NCBI GenBank assembly: GCA_946628455.1 | Contig: CAMOWP010000097.1 | Coordinates: 1 to 6,778, forward strand | Reading direction: 5' to 3' | DNA length: 6,778 nt | From: an uncultured Clostridia bacterium | Lineage (GTDB): Bacteria > Bacillota > Clostridia > Oscillospirales > Acutalibacteraceae | Shown: positions 5,925 through 6,778 of the stretch, in pieces | Position numbering within the stretch: position 1 is the first letter of the stretch | Layout: each line of letters opens with the position of its first letter | The notes under the pieces: model-generated | What the model saw: only the letters and a program-made list of their open reading frames with translations | The model's database searches: none | What the model was told of the DNA's origin: nothing | Made by a program: the position numbers and the translations under genes

Positions 5925-6653
5925 ATGGCTATTTTAAGTGCTGAAAAAATCAATAAATCCTTCGGCGAAAAGCACGTTTTAAAGGATGTTTCAATCGAGC
6001 TTAACGAGGGCGAGATAATATCCCTGCTCGGCGTAAGCGGAGGCGGAAAAACAACGCTTTTCAACGTTCTTTCGGGAATATATACTCCCGAAAGCGGAAG
6101 GGTCCTGCTCAGGGGCGAGGACATAACGGGCAAGGCGGGCAGGATAAGCTATATGCTTCAGAAGGATTTGCTTCTCCCATATAAAAAGGTAATAGATAAT
6201 ATAGCGCTCCCTCTTATAATAAAAGGTAAAAAAAAGAAAGAGGCGAGAGCTGAGGCTGATAAGTATTTCAGAACCTTCGGGCTTGACGGAACTCAGGATT
6301 TCTACCCTGACGCGCTTTCAGGCGGTATGAAACAGAGAGCGGCGCTGCTGAGAACCTACCTCTCCTCAGACGGCGTTGCTCTCCTCGATGAGCCGTTTTC
6401 CGCTCTTGATACCATAACAAAATCAAAAATTCACGAATGGTATCTTGATATAATGAATGATATAAATCTTTCAACTATATTTATTACTCACGATATTGAC
6501 GAGGCAATTCTTCTTTCAGACAGAATATACATTCTCAGCAAGGGCAGAATTACATCAGAAATATCAATTGACGCGCCCAAGCCTCGCAGCAATGAGTTCT
6601 GCTTAACGCAGAAATTCCTCGAATATAAGCGCAGAATTACGGAGCTGTTATAG
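5925..6653 (+). CDS. thiZ: ABC transporter ATP-binding protein, ThiZ-type
   Basis: The 242-residue ATPase that powers the importer from the cytoplasmic face. All nucleotide-binding motifs are intact: Walker A GVSGGGKT (36-43), Q-loop Gln79, signature LSGGM (131-135), Walker B VALLDE (151-156) with Glu156 as catalytic base, D-loop SALD (159-162), and switch His189 in FITHD. Length and motif spacing fit the SsuB/TauB/ThiZ group with no extra regulatory domain. The ATG lies 2 bases after the lipoprotein stop codon, and no convincing Shine-Dalgarno is seen in the 20 bases before it, so translation probably depends on ribosomes finishing the previous gene. It is the last gene of the operon and is followed by terminators. 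The substrate assignment rests on the riboswitch and partner genes, not on the ATPase itself. Confidence 0.93.
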   Translation: MAILSAEKINKSFGEKHVLKDVSIELNEGEIISLLGVSGGGKTTLFNVLSGIYTPESGRVLLRGEDITGKAGRISYMLQKDLLLPYKKVIDNIALPLIIKGKKKKEARAEADKYFRTFGLDGTQDFYPDALSGGMKQRAALLRTYLSSDGVALLDEPFSALDTITKSKIHEWYLDIMNDINLSTIFITHDIDEAILLSDRIYILSKGRITSEISIDAPKPRSNEFCLTQKFLEYKRRITELL

Positions 6654-6683
6654 AAAAAACATAACGCCGAATGTGGGCATTAT
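6654..6683 (-). terminator. Leftward terminator right after thiZ
   Basis: On the minus strand ATAATGCC (6683-6676) pairs with GGCGTTAT (6668-6661) with one G-U wobble, 7-base loop, followed by G and TTTTTT (6659-6654). On the plus strand the wobble is an A-C mismatch and no T run follows, so it points left. It implies a gene beyond the right edge transcribed toward thiZ. Confidence 0.6.
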
Positions 6684-6698
6684 TCATAATTCGACAAC

Positions 6699-6736
6699 AA
6701 AAAGTCGGTTGTTTTTTAACAACTGACTTTTTAATT
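6699..6736 (+). terminator. Strong terminator of the thiamine uptake operon
   Basis: A 15-bp stem pairs 6699-6713 with 6718-6732 around a TTTT loop, with one G-U wobble (6707/6724). The 3' arm ends in TTTTT (6728-6732) and the 5' arm starts with AAAAA, so the hairpin could also act in the other direction. It lies 45 bases after the thiZ stop. Confidence 0.88.
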
Positions 6737-6778
6737 GTGAACATTTTGTAAAAATTTTTTCAATTTTTTTGAACAAAA

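Noticed and set aside
4105..6653. Sulfonate/taurine (SsuABC/TauABC) transporter, suggested by permease and ATPase similarity and by the nearby sulfur gene metY
   Set aside because: The TPP riboswitch, the thiamine-binding protein and the LDYTPNTNH signature of the lipoprotein all point to thiamine precursors; metY is a separate transcription unit.
6737..6778. AT-rich right end with a small TTCAA/TTGAA hairpin (6759-6773)
   Set aside because: A 5-bp AT-only stem in low-complexity sequence cut by the window edge; no promoter or gene start could be supported.

Overview
The window reads as an ordinary housekeeping stretch of a low-to-moderate GC Firmicute, most likely a Clostridia/Oscillospirales-type gut anaerobe. 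The grounds are a T-box leader on an aminoacyl-tRNA synthetase gene, Gram-positive style AAGGAG ribosome binding sites, a lipobox substrate-binding protein, and close-to-consensus sigma-A promoters. The genus cannot be fixed from the sequence alone.

Layout: metY (18-1301, +), an O-acetylhomoserine sulfhydrylase, converges on thrS (1379-3313, -), threonyl-tRNA synthetase, across a compact two-way terminator. Upstream of thrS lies a 523-base control region (3314-3836). It holds, from left to right, a small GC-rich palindromic element in the thrS 5' UTR, a threonine T-box leader with its terminator/antiterminator, two back-to-back sigma-A promoters whose -35 boxes lie 14 bp apart, and a TPP riboswitch with its own terminator.

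The rightward transcript controlled by the TPP riboswitch is a four-gene thiamine or pyrimidine uptake operon: a 99-residue MTH1187/YkoF-type thiamine-binding protein (3837-4136), a permease (4105-4878, TTG start overlapping the previous gene), an NMT1/THI5-like ThiY-type lipoprotein (4906-5922) and an ATPase (5925-6653, 2 bases after the lipoprotein stop). Together they make a complete ABC importer plus a small soluble binding protein. Expression is predicted to stop when cellular TPP is high. After the ATPase gene lie a leftward-pointing terminator and a strong rightward terminator, which suggests another convergent gene just beyond the right edge.

No mobile element, CRISPR array, tRNA, rRNA or phage gene was seen. 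No undescribed multi-gene system is evident. The most interesting points are the compact divergent riboswitch control region, whose alternative pairings can be read base by base, and the thiamine-binding protein that leads the transporter operon.
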